Source: Brasenia schreberi (taxonomy: Eukaryota > Streptophyta > Magnoliopsida > Nymphaeales > Cabombaceae). Taken from it: a DNA stretch of 64,000 bases. The stretch is taken from positions 4,726,501 through 4,790,500 of the forward strand of contig JAYKKT010000037.1 in NCBI GenBank assembly GCA_036023115.1, read 5' to 3'. The notes beneath the pieces are model-generated. The model saw nothing but the letters and a program-made list of their open reading frames with translations. It was not told the origin of the DNA and ran no database searches. Shown piece after piece: positions 13,201-25,200 of the stretch. Numbering within the stretch: the first letter of the stretch is position 1; each line of letters starts with the position of its first letter. The translations under genes and the position numbers were made by a program.

Positions 13201-16200
13201 CATCCCAAATCTTAGCTTTTGCTTCACTAACGGCCTTTTTCGCTTCTTTCTTTGCTTTCTTATAAGCTTCTAAAGTTTCACTAGTTTTTTTGGCATAATG
13301 TAATTTGTAACATGCCCTCTTTGCCTTGATTTTATTTTGTACTACTTCACTCCACCACCAAGCTTCTTTTTGTGCCGGTATACCTCCCTTAGATACCCCT
13401 CACACATCTTTTGCCACTTTCCTAATATGTATAGCCATATTGTTCCACATATCACAGGGTGTGCCAACATAATTCCAAACATCTCCTTGAAGGACTTTCT
13501 GTTTAAATATATCTTATTTCTCGCTTTTAAGGTTCCACCATTTAGTCTGAATAGCTCGATGCACTCTTTTCTTCTTTGTCCATTTTTTTTTTGTAAATCC
13601 ATAACTAAAAGTCGATGTAGGGTGGTTAAGCTTTCTCCTGGAATTACCTTATAATCTTTACAACACGCTCTATCTTTTTTTCTACAAATAAAGTAATCAA
13701 TTTGTGTTTGTGATAAGCCACTCTTATAAGTAATTAAATGTTCATCTCGTTTTTTGAAGATTGTATTGACTATAAAGAGATTAAATGCCATAGCAAAATT
13801 TAAAATCTCCCTACCTTCCTCATTTATATCCCCAAAACCAAAGTTTCCCTGAATCCCTTGATATCCTAATGCCTCTTTACCGACATGTCCATTTAAATCT
13901 CCTCCTAAACAAATCATCTCCCTTTGTGGAATCTTTTGAAACACCTTATCTAACTCTTCCCAAAAAATTGTCTTTATACTATCTCTAGTCCTACTTGGGG
14001 TGCGTAAGCACAATCTATATTCAAAACCTCTACTCCTAACACTAATTTCAACGTCATGATTCGGTCACCATATTGTTGTATGTCTACTACACTCTCCTTT
14101 AAATCTTTATTTATGATAATACCAACTCCGTTTCAAGCCTTTTTTTTACCTGAGTACCATATTTTAAAACATGTATCCTCTATCTTGTGTGCTTTTTCTC
14201 CGACCCATTATGTCTCTTGTAAACATAGAATATGAATCTTTCTCCGAATCATAGTATCTACCACCTCCATTAGCTTACCGGATAATGTTCGATATTCCAA
14301 GAGCGAATACGAATCTTATTATCTAGGACTAGCTTCCTTACCCCCCGCATCCGTCCATAATCAAAATGCGGAGACCCTCTTTGAAAATTTTTCACTATAT
14401 TCGAGCGGCAATGTAGCGGGACTAACTTCTTTACCCACACCCGTCCATGATGTGGGAACCCTCTCTACAATTGATTCACTACATTCGAGCGAAAATGTAG
14501 TGGCCCTTGCTTACTTCTTACTGCATTCGGGCTCTGCAGCACGTCGCTAGGCGGGGACGCCCCAAAGCAATGCTCATAATTTTTGTAATCCATGTTATAA
14601 AAATCCGATGAAGTTTTACGCTGGCTGTCGGAAGCCTAACACAACCCTCCTCCTTTATCCGTGCTTGGGAATGGCAATGCAAGGGTGATCCCTTACATGG
14701 GCGGAGTTGGAATAAAAAAGAACACACCAAGAAAAATGATATGTTCTCTGAAGAGCTGGATGTGAATATTTGATGAACTACGAAGAATTGATGCAACAAC
14801 AATAGAAGAAAGGAGATTAGTAGCCCCTTTTCTTGTATGGGAGTTCTCTCTCTCTCTTGGGTGGCTGCCCATGAGATTAATATACATAATATAACTCAAA
14901 AGACTGTTATACCCCTAATAAGTGATTTTTAATAAAGGACCTTTAGAAACAGAAAATTACAGCACACTTTAACTATGACCTTAAAGTACTTTAACTACGA
15001 CTAATCTAAGTCCTATCTCAATACTCCCTCTCAAGTTGGAACGAAGATACTCTGAGTTCCCAACTTGCTAAGAAGTTTCTTCAATCTTTCCTTTTCTAGG
15101 GATTTGGAAGTCTCCACAATGTTCTTTAGATTTTACATATATCATCTGAATGATTCCGGATTTTACTGCATCTCTTATGAAGTGGTAGTCTATCTCGATG
15201 TACTTTGTTCTTTAATGATACACAAAATTAGTTGTTATCTGAATTGTTGCCTGATTATCACATATTCAGTAGAATAGAATTGATTCCTTAGAGAGTTAGA
15301 GTGTGTACCAAGTTCTTGTAGTAGGGATTTTAGCCAAATTGCTTCACACACCAAGTGCACCTACCATGTACTCTGCCTCTGCCGATGATCTAGCTACTAC
15401 AGTATGTTTTTTGCTTTTTCATGAGACTATGTTACCACCTACCATAGTCAGGTACCCCGATATAGACCTTCTATCATCGATTGATCCTACTCGTCAGCAT
15501 TTGTATATACTTAAACATTTAAATGATTGTGAGTTGTATACATCAGACCATTTTCAGGAGTGTGTTTCAGGTATTTCAATATTTGTCTCACTGCATTCAT
15601 GTGGGATTTAGTAGGACAGTGTATAAATCGACTAACCATACTTACATCGTAGGATATATCTGGGTGTGTGATGGTCAAATATATAAGTTGTCCTACTAAT
15701 CTATGGTATTCTCGACGTTCCTGCAATGGTTCATTTATATATTATTGACACTTAATTTTAGGTTGTTTTCCATGGGTACACTCGTCGGTTTACATTCTAA
15801 CATCTGAGTATCCCTCAAGTGTCCCGAGTATATTTTCTTTGAGTTAGGAATATGCCCCTTGAATTCCTCTATACTTAAATCCCTAAGAAATAGTAAAAAG
15901 GTCTCAAATGTTTTATGTCAAACAAGGAGAGTAGCTGACCTTTTAACTGCCTGATTTCATTATCATTGCCTCCAGTGACGATGATATCATCTACATAAAC
16001 CACCAAGATACAGATGCCTTCACCTTTCCTTACAAACATCGTATGATCACTTACACTTCTTGTAAACCCAAGATTGGTGACTCAATCGCTGAATCATTCA
16101 AATCATTCACGAGATGATTGTTTCAACATATATATTGCCTTCTTGAGTTTACGTACCCTGACATCTATATCGTCATCGCAAGTCCCAGGTGGTAAATCTA

Positions 16201-19200
16201 TATAAATTTCTTTATTTAGGTACCCTTCAAAAAATCCATTTTTGACATCGAGTTGCCACAATTTTCAACCTTTGTTTGCAACTATACAGATAATTACTCT
16301 TATGGTTGTCATTTCAAATATTGGTGCAAAGTTTTCAATATAGTTTAACCCATAGACTTCATTGTAGCCGCATCAGCTTTATACTATGGTGTACACCCAC
16401 TTGCATTCCATTGACTTTCTACCATAATGTAGTTTTACAATCTCCCATGTATTGTTCTTTCTAAATCCTTGAATCTCAGGCTTCATATCCTCTCTCCAAT
16501 GTTGAGAGTCTTTGGCCTCCTTATAATTTCTTGGTACCTGGATAAGATCATAGTTAAGAGCAAACATCTTGAACTTGTTTGAAATATTTTGGTACAAAAT
16601 ATATTGAGATATAGGGTAAGTACAAGATCTCTTCTATTTTCATACCGTAATGGGAACATCCAACTCATTCTTGGTTGGTAATGTGGTTAACTGTTCTAGC
16701 ACAAACTCGTCTAGCTGCAGATCGAAGGGGAGTTTCTCTTCTTCGGGCATGGTAGGCTGCACGATTTCCTTGTTCCTTCTCATATAAACTTATAGTTCTT
16801 TCTTAGTCTGATCCTCAGGTTCTATCTTCTCTTATTGTGAATTAACCTTACTTTCTCCTTCTAATCCTGGACTGATAGGCATAACTGGGTCTTGGTTCCC
16901 TGTACGTGATTTTTTTCCCTTACTAACATAGTAAGTGGAATCTTTAAAGTTTGTCTCTATGTCTTGAGTGATCATGAACATAGCACACACATCCAAATAT
17001 TCTGAGGGAAATATCAAACATTTTCTTATTTGGCATCAGTACATGAAGTGGGATCTTTCTTTATAATACAGTTAAAGGAGTCTTGTTTATGAGATAGATA
17101 GTCATTAGAATTATACCTCAAAATATCTTAGAAGGATTACTATTGATTAACATAGCTCAAGCTGCCTCTAGGATGTGGCGATTTTTCCTCCTTGCTACTC
17201 TATTTTGTTGAGGTGTATATACACATGTAGTCTAATGGACAATGTCATGTTTTTGAGATATGTTTTCAGGAACATATCACTCAATTCTCCACCGTTTTTG
17301 ATTTGATGCATTTAATAGAACATTGAAATGGAGTCATTACAAATTTGTGAAACATTGAAAAACTTCATTCTTATTTTTTATTAAATAAACCATTGTGAAT
17401 CTTGTATTCATCCACAAAAGTACCAAAATACTTTTAACCAGAAATAGCCACCAAAGGACTACGACCCATACATGTGAGTGCACAAGCTCAAATAGATTTA
17501 TTTTCCTAGACTCACTGCTGGGAAAGCTAACTCTATGATGCCTAGCTTTCTGATAAGTTTCATATTCAAAAGATTGATTAACCACATCTAAACTCAACTC
17601 AGGGACCATATTCTTTAATTTGGAAATTGGAAGATGACCAAATCGTTAATGCCAAATTCTCATTCTCATGACACTTGCATCCAAAATCCCTTTATTTGGT
17701 GCAACTCTTAATTGTACTCCATCATACATATATAACTTGTTAAAATGTAATAGGGTTGGGTCAATAGGGCCCATAAGTTTCTCTTTGTAATAAGGTCCCA
17801 ACGAACCCAGGCCACCCGAGTCAGACCATTAGTACAAGGGTAACCTGGGGGCCCAAACAAACGGCTACTTTACTAATCGTTGGGTTATCTTCAGCAACCA
17901 ACAACTGAATATTATTGGCTTTCACTCTGCTCTTTCTCTCTATAAATACTTATCCTATATTCAATAAACACAAGCCTAATGTGGTGACAGTGTACACATT
18001 GTCTCATTCTTCAATAAAATGAATTCAAGTAGATTATATGATTTCTAACATGGTATCATATCCTAAATGGCAGCAACAATGGCGATAGGGTTGCGACGAG
18101 GCAACTGGATGCAGACACATGATGACGGTGGCGATGGAGGCCCATGCAGATGGTGTCGTCGACTAGTTTGGCCAAGGGTAATGGAGGTGCAGTGGAGCTT
18201 GTCAACTAGCGGGATGGTTGGTCGATGATGGTTCAGAAAGAAGTAGGCACAACGAGTAAGTGGCGGCGGTTTGCTCGAGAGTGAGGCAGATGGGCAACGA
18301 TGGGCGATAGGTGATCTGAAGCAGCATGGGAAGGCGACAACTTTCTTTTTGAAGGTCACCGAGAAGAACCATCTCGCAATCAATAACGAGGGCAAGGTAG
18401 TATCCATCGAGAGGCTTGGGTCCAGAGCCAAACCTCGCTAAAGAGAGATCCCAGAACCCTGATTCGGCCACTGGCGAGGTTGAGTGGCTTCGATCCTTTC
18501 CTCTTTAAGAAGAGCCATGGCTTAAGATTGCAAACGGATTGAGACATCACGTCGTTTGTGCCAACGCTCAATCCTTGACCTATCAAACTCCTCCACGTTA
18601 CCGTGATCAAGCAAGAGCGTCCACAAATCTTTCTTTGTTTCACACATGTAACCTAATTCTGTGAGATTTATCGCCCGCTCGACCATGAAGACGATGAAGA
18701 ATAGGCAACTTAAACACCGTTCTCCCCAAAACAAGAAGGGAAGTCTTTTCTCTCGATCTTTAATGTTTTGACTACTGATGGCAGAAGGGGTGGTATTGAC
18801 ATAAATGGAGATAGATGATGGTGGTTTCTTTTTTCTTTGAGTGGAACTCGGTTGGGTGTGGTGACAGTGGGTGAGGGTGTAGGCAGTGGCCGAGAAGTCT
18901 GAAGGTGGCGACGAGAGCTGCTTATTGAGGTATGTTTCACAGCACGTGGAAGGGAGAGGACGGGATTTAACTCTCTGCATAAAGGAGAGAAGAGAGGTTT
19001 TTGCATTCCGTATGGAGAGGAGGCACAGAATGGTGGGGTCAAGGTGGTTCAGGCAAGTGGAGGCGAGGGATCTCCATTGGATGAAAGTTTTTCTGGCGAG
19101 ACGGAATGGTGACGGTTTAGGTCGATAGAGAGTTGGTGGACGAAATCTCTGAGATGCTCGTGAAGGAAATAATGGTGATGGAAGAGGGCTCTTGTGCTTC

Positions 19201-22200
19201 CTTGCTGAAATTTGACACCGAGAACAGGCAATTTGATGTGCGGAAGCTAATATCCACGGGACGGAAGGGATCGTTTCAGTCGGACAGTGACTCTATTCTG
19301 AGTCGGCGTTAGGGCAGTGATAATTAAGGACGTTGGCGAAGAAAAAAAATGCTTATAGGGTTTGAATGGCGTAGTTCCAGGGGAAGGAAGGGGAGGAGGT
19401 TCAGGCGGTGAGAAATGATGATTTTGGGGCTTCTGGCTGCGAGGAAGAGACGATGGTCGAGTGGTGTGAGCCATGCAAAGTAGTGGATGGAAGTGTGAAG
19501 GCGGTAGTTCTTAGCAAAAGCATACTCAAACCTGTTTGATGGTTTGGGTGCTAAGGCTAGGCAATGGAGGTGTTTTCTACATAACCCTCTCACACACACA
19601 TAGAGAGAGAGATGTTGTCGGTGAGGGAGAAAGAGGTGAAGGGTTGATGGCCACATAAGCGAGCGACCATGATGGTGGTCGAGGTCGAAGCGGGGGTTGA
19701 GATGGTGGTTCAGGTGGTGGCGAGGAACTGGATGGGGACGATGATGACGAAAACGATGGTGGTTGCTAGTAGGTTGATGGAGGCAATAGAGAGAGATGAT
19801 GTGGTCTCTCGGTGTTCAACAAAGAGAAAGAGATGGGCGTTTATATGCAGTCAGGTCATAGATCCAGACCCATTCTGTGTTAGATATGAGATATTTATTG
19901 GTCTTGGATCCAAACTTGGGCCTATATATGGATCCAATTTGATTTTGCTTGGTATTCAGATTGAAGTCCATTCAGGTGTGCTCTTTCTAACTTATTTATT
20001 TTTAACAATTGTTCAATCAATTGTTTAGTGTATCATTTAAAAGATAATTTGTTTGTTATTTGTTAGACAATAAGTTGCATCTCTTTATATGACTAAGATC
20101 TATGGATTGTGGCTGTCATTTTTATTGGCCTTTTTTAAAGACCTTTGTGATTAAGGTGCTTTATGTTGTTGGTTATTGGTTGGAGATTAGCCAATGTTTG
20201 AATATGCACTTATTATTATTTAATAATATGTAATCTTGATAACTTTGAAGTTGCATTTTCATGTGATTAAGATTTCCATGTTGTGTCTATATGTCATGTT
20301 AAGGTGCTTCGTGTTGTTGGCTATTGGTTGGAGATGAGTTAATGTTGAAAATGCACTTATTGTAATCTTGATAACTTTGTGCTTGATACAAGTATTTGAA
20401 AATAATGCATAAAAAGAGTTTTGCCTTAAGAATTGACTATTCATTTATTATATTTTCGGCATTTTGTGCGAATGATAAAAATTGCATTAAAAGATTATTG
20501 TTTTCGAGACAAACATTTTATGTTGAAAATATTACAATAACAACAACTAAACCTTTTTTCATACTAGATGGGGTTGCATACATGGATTTTTTGTTTCCAC
20601 ATAGCCCTATTATGTACCATGCTAGCAGTTAACTCAATATAAATTAGATCATTCTTTATAATTTCTTTCCAACACTTTTGTGGTTGTCCTCTTCTTCTTT
20701 CAACATTTTCATAATCTTATCTTTCATATCTTTTTACGGGTGCTTCCTTTGGCCATCTTTTAACGAAATCTTCCTCCTTTATCCCAGCTTGGGACCGGCC
20801 ATGCAAGGGTGATCCCTTACATGTTGAAAAGATTCTTCGAAAATATTAAGTTGAATATAAATTTTTTAGTATATATTTAAAACCTTTTTTGATCATCTCG
20901 GTGAATTATCTTATTCTTAGAACCATAGAATCACCTTTGAGATTGTGAGTTATTTAAGGGTCTTGGCATTTTATTAATTTGGATGGTTTGAGATTAGTCT
21001 TAAAGCTTGTTTGATTTAGATTGTTCAAGTTTAGCCTTAAAGCTCAGGTTTGATGTTTGGCCTTAAAGTTTGTTTGGTATACCAAGGCCTTTTTGTAATA
21101 TCATAAGTTTGTGGTGATTGATGAAATTATTTGTTATATTTGACAATCCAACTTAGATTATCAATGCTTTCTATTAAAGAACTTTGAAAATATAGGTTTT
21201 CATGTTTGGAGTTATGGGATCTTAATATTTTTATAGGAAATTAATTCTATAAGTTTTGTTGTAGGTATTTCCTAAGGTAGATCACAAGGCAGAAGCTTCA
21301 GAAAAGAATTCTACTCCTTTTGAAATAATTAGTGTGGGTTCACACTGAAGGATTGAAACAAACTTTAAGTATACACACCGTAAGTTTGAGGAGGGGGTGT
21401 TTTTAAAATGGAATAGGGTTGGGGGACCCAACGACTACATTAGTAACCGTTGGCTACTTTTAGCAACCAGCAGTTGAATGTTACTGGCTTTCACTCCACT
21501 CTTTCTCTCTATAAAATACATATCCTTTATTTAATAAACACAAGCCTAATGTGGCTGACTGTGTACACATTATCTCATTCTTCGATAAAATGAATTCAAG
21601 TAGCTTACTTGATTTCTAACATAACCCACCTCCGACTCTACCATGCCCAAGGGTCCTCCTTATTATCCGATCCTTAAAAATACAGCAATGTTCATAAAAA
21701 ATAAGTGAATAGTTTAACTCATTAGTAATAGTACGAACATATAGGAGATTAGTAGAGAATTTGGGAATATGTAAAATTGAAGGTAGACTGTCAATTGGCA
21801 TTCTCACAATTCATTTCCCTTAGATATGTATATGAGAGTCATCTACAAGTTTTACACTATTGCCCTCTTTCATACATTCATACAAGTTGAAGATATCTTA
21901 AACAATAACCCAAGAAGTACACGAAGACAAACGAATAGAGTTCATGACATTAAAGTCATATGCATGAACCAAGGAGGCTTGCAAGTCTAAGGTAGATTCC
22001 TTACTCTCTAGATTTACCCATATCTTCTAGTCGCTTTAATATCTGAGAAAGCATGCTCTTCTCAATTTCTATCGTATCTGAGGAGTTCGCTTGGTATGGC
22101 TTGTTCTTGAGATATGTTGGTTTACCAATTAAATCCTAGCATTGCTCCTTAGTGTGCCTTGGCTTCTCATAGTGGGAACACTTTAATTTGTCCTTTTAAT

Positions 22201-25200
22201 TTAGACATGAATATCCATGGTCACGACCACTAGTAGAGGCACCACCGCTACCATGATTACTTCATTGTTATCCCAAACTTACAAATGTAGCTTTATTAAC
22301 TGTTTGAACTTCTTCTTTCTATAGATTCTTTCGGTCTTCTTCTCTTATAAGTAGATAATATACTATCCCAAGAGATGGTAATGTTTCACAGCTAAGAATA
22401 TTTACCTTAACGTTGTCAAATTTACTAAATATTCCCCATAATAGTTCGAATACCTTTTTTCTTCTTTTATGCTTCCTTGTCTACATTTTGTAATCTTTGT
22501 TTGTATCTCATATTTCTTCTCAATATTAATTTTTCTGAAATATGCATCGGTAACTGTTGACCAGAAAACACAAGTTGTGTTTAAGTACATATAGGTGCTG
22601 CCAATACTAGGTATCATGGAGTTAATCAGCCACGAGACAACTATAACATTGTCCCTTCTCTACTTTGAATACGTGGGATGAGATGGATGTGGTTGGGAGG
22701 TTTCTCCCATAATAAATTCTCATTTTCCTCTTGCGATGAGAGCAAATTCTAATGCCCTAGACCACACTTTGTAATTCTTTATATCAAACCTAATGGAAGT
22801 AATTTGTAATCTATTTTGCTGTTACCATCATTTTTTTCCGAGTAATGATCAGGATCACCATAAACGTCACCTTTTTCAGCCATGTTCCTTTTGCCTCCAA
22901 ATGCATGCAACAACTATAGATGCGTCGGGATTTGTGTCATACTTCACTTTTGCGGAGGATTTTGGTAGATGTGTTGAATCATGTTCAAAGTATTTTCTCA
23001 CATTTTTTACCGATTAGGGTCTATACCCAAACCCTAACCAAAAGGAAAATCTTTTTCTAGACTCGTACGCTTCCTACGGCTTAGAAATTGAGGCTCTACT
23101 GTGATACCATGTTGAATATTTGGTGAACTACAAAGAATTGATGCAATAACAATAGAAGAAAGGATATTGAAGGTGCAACCCCTTTTCTAGTATGGCAGTT
23201 GTCTCTCTATGTTTATTTCATCTTATCTCCAATGAGCGGCTGCCCATTAGGTTAATATTCAGAATATAACTCAAAATACTGTTATACCCCTAATAAGTGA
23301 CTTCTAATAAAGTACCTTTAAAAACAGAAAAGTACAACACACTTTAACTATGACCTTAAAGTACTTTACCTACGACTAATCTAGGGTCTATCTCAACACT
23401 TGACACTTACTGTCAAACGTAAATACATGCTAGTACACAGTTAAGGTCCATGTGTTAATTCAAGAAAAGGGCACATAGTTCTACCAAATTGTGCAGGCAT
23501 CAAAGATGAAACTCATGAATGACATTGACAGTGACCGGGAAGTCCAGTTATGCATTTGATGAGATGACTTTTTTCTTGAGGGGGGCATTTACAGCTCAGG
23601 AGACGCTTCCAGTCCCAGTGGTAACAATTATGTGGCCAACCTCCTATGTCCAAGGAGCCTGCAGCAGTTCCTGTGAAATGGATGTTGCACTCTGGGTATC
23701 AAAAAGTCGAAACCGCTGAGGTTGGAAAATTTTGAGCCATGCCGCAGGGAACAATTCTCATGTAAGCATTCTGTGCCATGGGTTCATGTCAATCTCAAGA
23801 TTTCATCAGGAAGTACTTCCAAATATACTAAAGGTGATTAGAGAAGTATTAGATATTATTTTGTGCCACAAGAGGATATAGCTACTTTAGCAAATTTGAT
23901 TGCAAAAGTGGATTTTATAATCTTAAGTTAGAAGAATCAAGTAAACAGTTAACAACCTTTACTGTACCCAACAGTTTTTATGAATGGAATGTTTTACCGT
24001 TTGGATACAAAAATGCACCTAAGCGTTACCAAAGATTTATGGACAATCAATTCAAAGACCTATCCAATTGTGTGATTTATATTGATGATATATTACTCTA
24101 TTCACATACAGAACATGAACATTATAGATTGTTAGAACAATTTATCGAAATCATAGAAAAATCAGGAATTAGCCTTAGTAAGAAGAAGGCAGAGATCTGT
24201 AAAAACCAGATAGAGTTCCTAGGTATAGAAATAGACAAAGGAGATATCAAGATGCAGTCACACATAATTCAGAAGATTGCTGAATGTGATGAAAATCTAG
24301 ATACTAGACTTAAGCTACAATCATTCCTCGGGTTAGTAAACCAAATCAGAGAATATACACCAAAATTAGCAGAATTGTGTTTAGACTTACACAAAAAACT
24401 TAAGAAAGATAGAGAATACATTTGGACAGATGAAGATAAAACTTATATTCAGAACATTAAAGAACAATGTAAAACTTTACCAAAGTTAATGTTCCCAGAT
24501 GATACAAAACCATTCATATGGATTATTGAGACAGATTCAAGCCAGAACAGTTATGGTTCAGTACTAAAATATAGATATGAGAATGATAAAAAAGAACATC
24601 TTTGCAGATATCATTCAGGGTCATTCAATCAAAATGAAGTTAAATGGGAAATTAATCGTAAAGAGTTAATTACAGTTTATTATGCATTCATTCATTTTGA
24701 GATTTATATTGTTTATAGCCATTTTATACTCAGAACAGATAATACACAGGTTATGTACTGGCTTAAACATAAAATAGATGATAGTATAGTTAAGTTAGAA
24801 ATCAGATACCCAGATAAGACAATCTTCATTCCACGAGTCTATAGATAAGACAATGGATAAAAACAAATTCGTATACATTTTAGCAAAAATCAAGATAACA
24901 GGATACCAAAACAGGTATTATACACCATACATAGACGCAGGAGCAGAAATAAATATTTGTAAAAAGAATTGTTTACCAGAAGTCAAATGGGAAAAACTTA
25001 GAGTTGAAATCATAGTCAAAGGATTCAATGGTGAAGGTAATACAATCAATTATAGAGCAAAAGATATAGATATACAGATATGGGATCGTATATTAAAAAT
25101 TAAAGAGATATATGCATTTGAGATAGAAGGAAAAGATATGATCTTAGGACAACCATTTTTAAATTGTTATTTACCTATTACAATCACAGAAAAATACTTC

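Larger units (their letters stand above)
17738..21621 (+). mobile_element. Non-autonomous LTR element (element B) nested in element A
   Basis: The 5' LTR is at 17738-18050 and the 3' LTR at 21398-21621. Both start TGTT and end CTAACA, but the 3' copy lacks about 89 bp. Flanking 5-mers TAACT (17733-17737) and TAACC (21622-21626) differ by one base. The PBS TGGTATCA begins at 18051 and a GAGGAGGGGG polypurine tract precedes the 3' LTR. The internal 3.3 kb contains no recognisable gag, protease, integrase or RT on either strand. 18060-19850 is unusually GC-rich and purine-biased. An RTE-derived short element (20530-20820) sits inside. It resembles the large non-autonomous class (LARD-like), mobilised in trans. 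Confidence 0.85.
14761..23398 (-). mobile_element. Ty1/copia LTR retrotransposon (element A), interrupted
   Basis: LTRs at 14761-15023 (3') and 23110-23398 (5') are similar, begin TG, and end with or close to TCTCAACA. The flanking 5-mers CTGGA and CTTGA differ by one base, as expected for an aged TSD. Directly inside the 5' LTR is a primer-binding site TGGTATCA (revcomp of 23103-23110), complementary to initiator tRNA-Met. A CTTGAGAGGGAG-type polypurine tract abuts the 3' LTR. Gag and pol relics read on the minus strand. Element B is inserted at 17738-21621 and splits it, so element A alone is about 4.75 kb. It lies in AUG5 intron 5 and all its frames are broken. Confidence 0.88.

Noticed and set aside
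18063..20028. Several 80-150-aa frames in the GC-rich interior of element B
   Set aside because: Overlapping frames on both strands, low-complexity composition and no recognised domain; explained by base bias.
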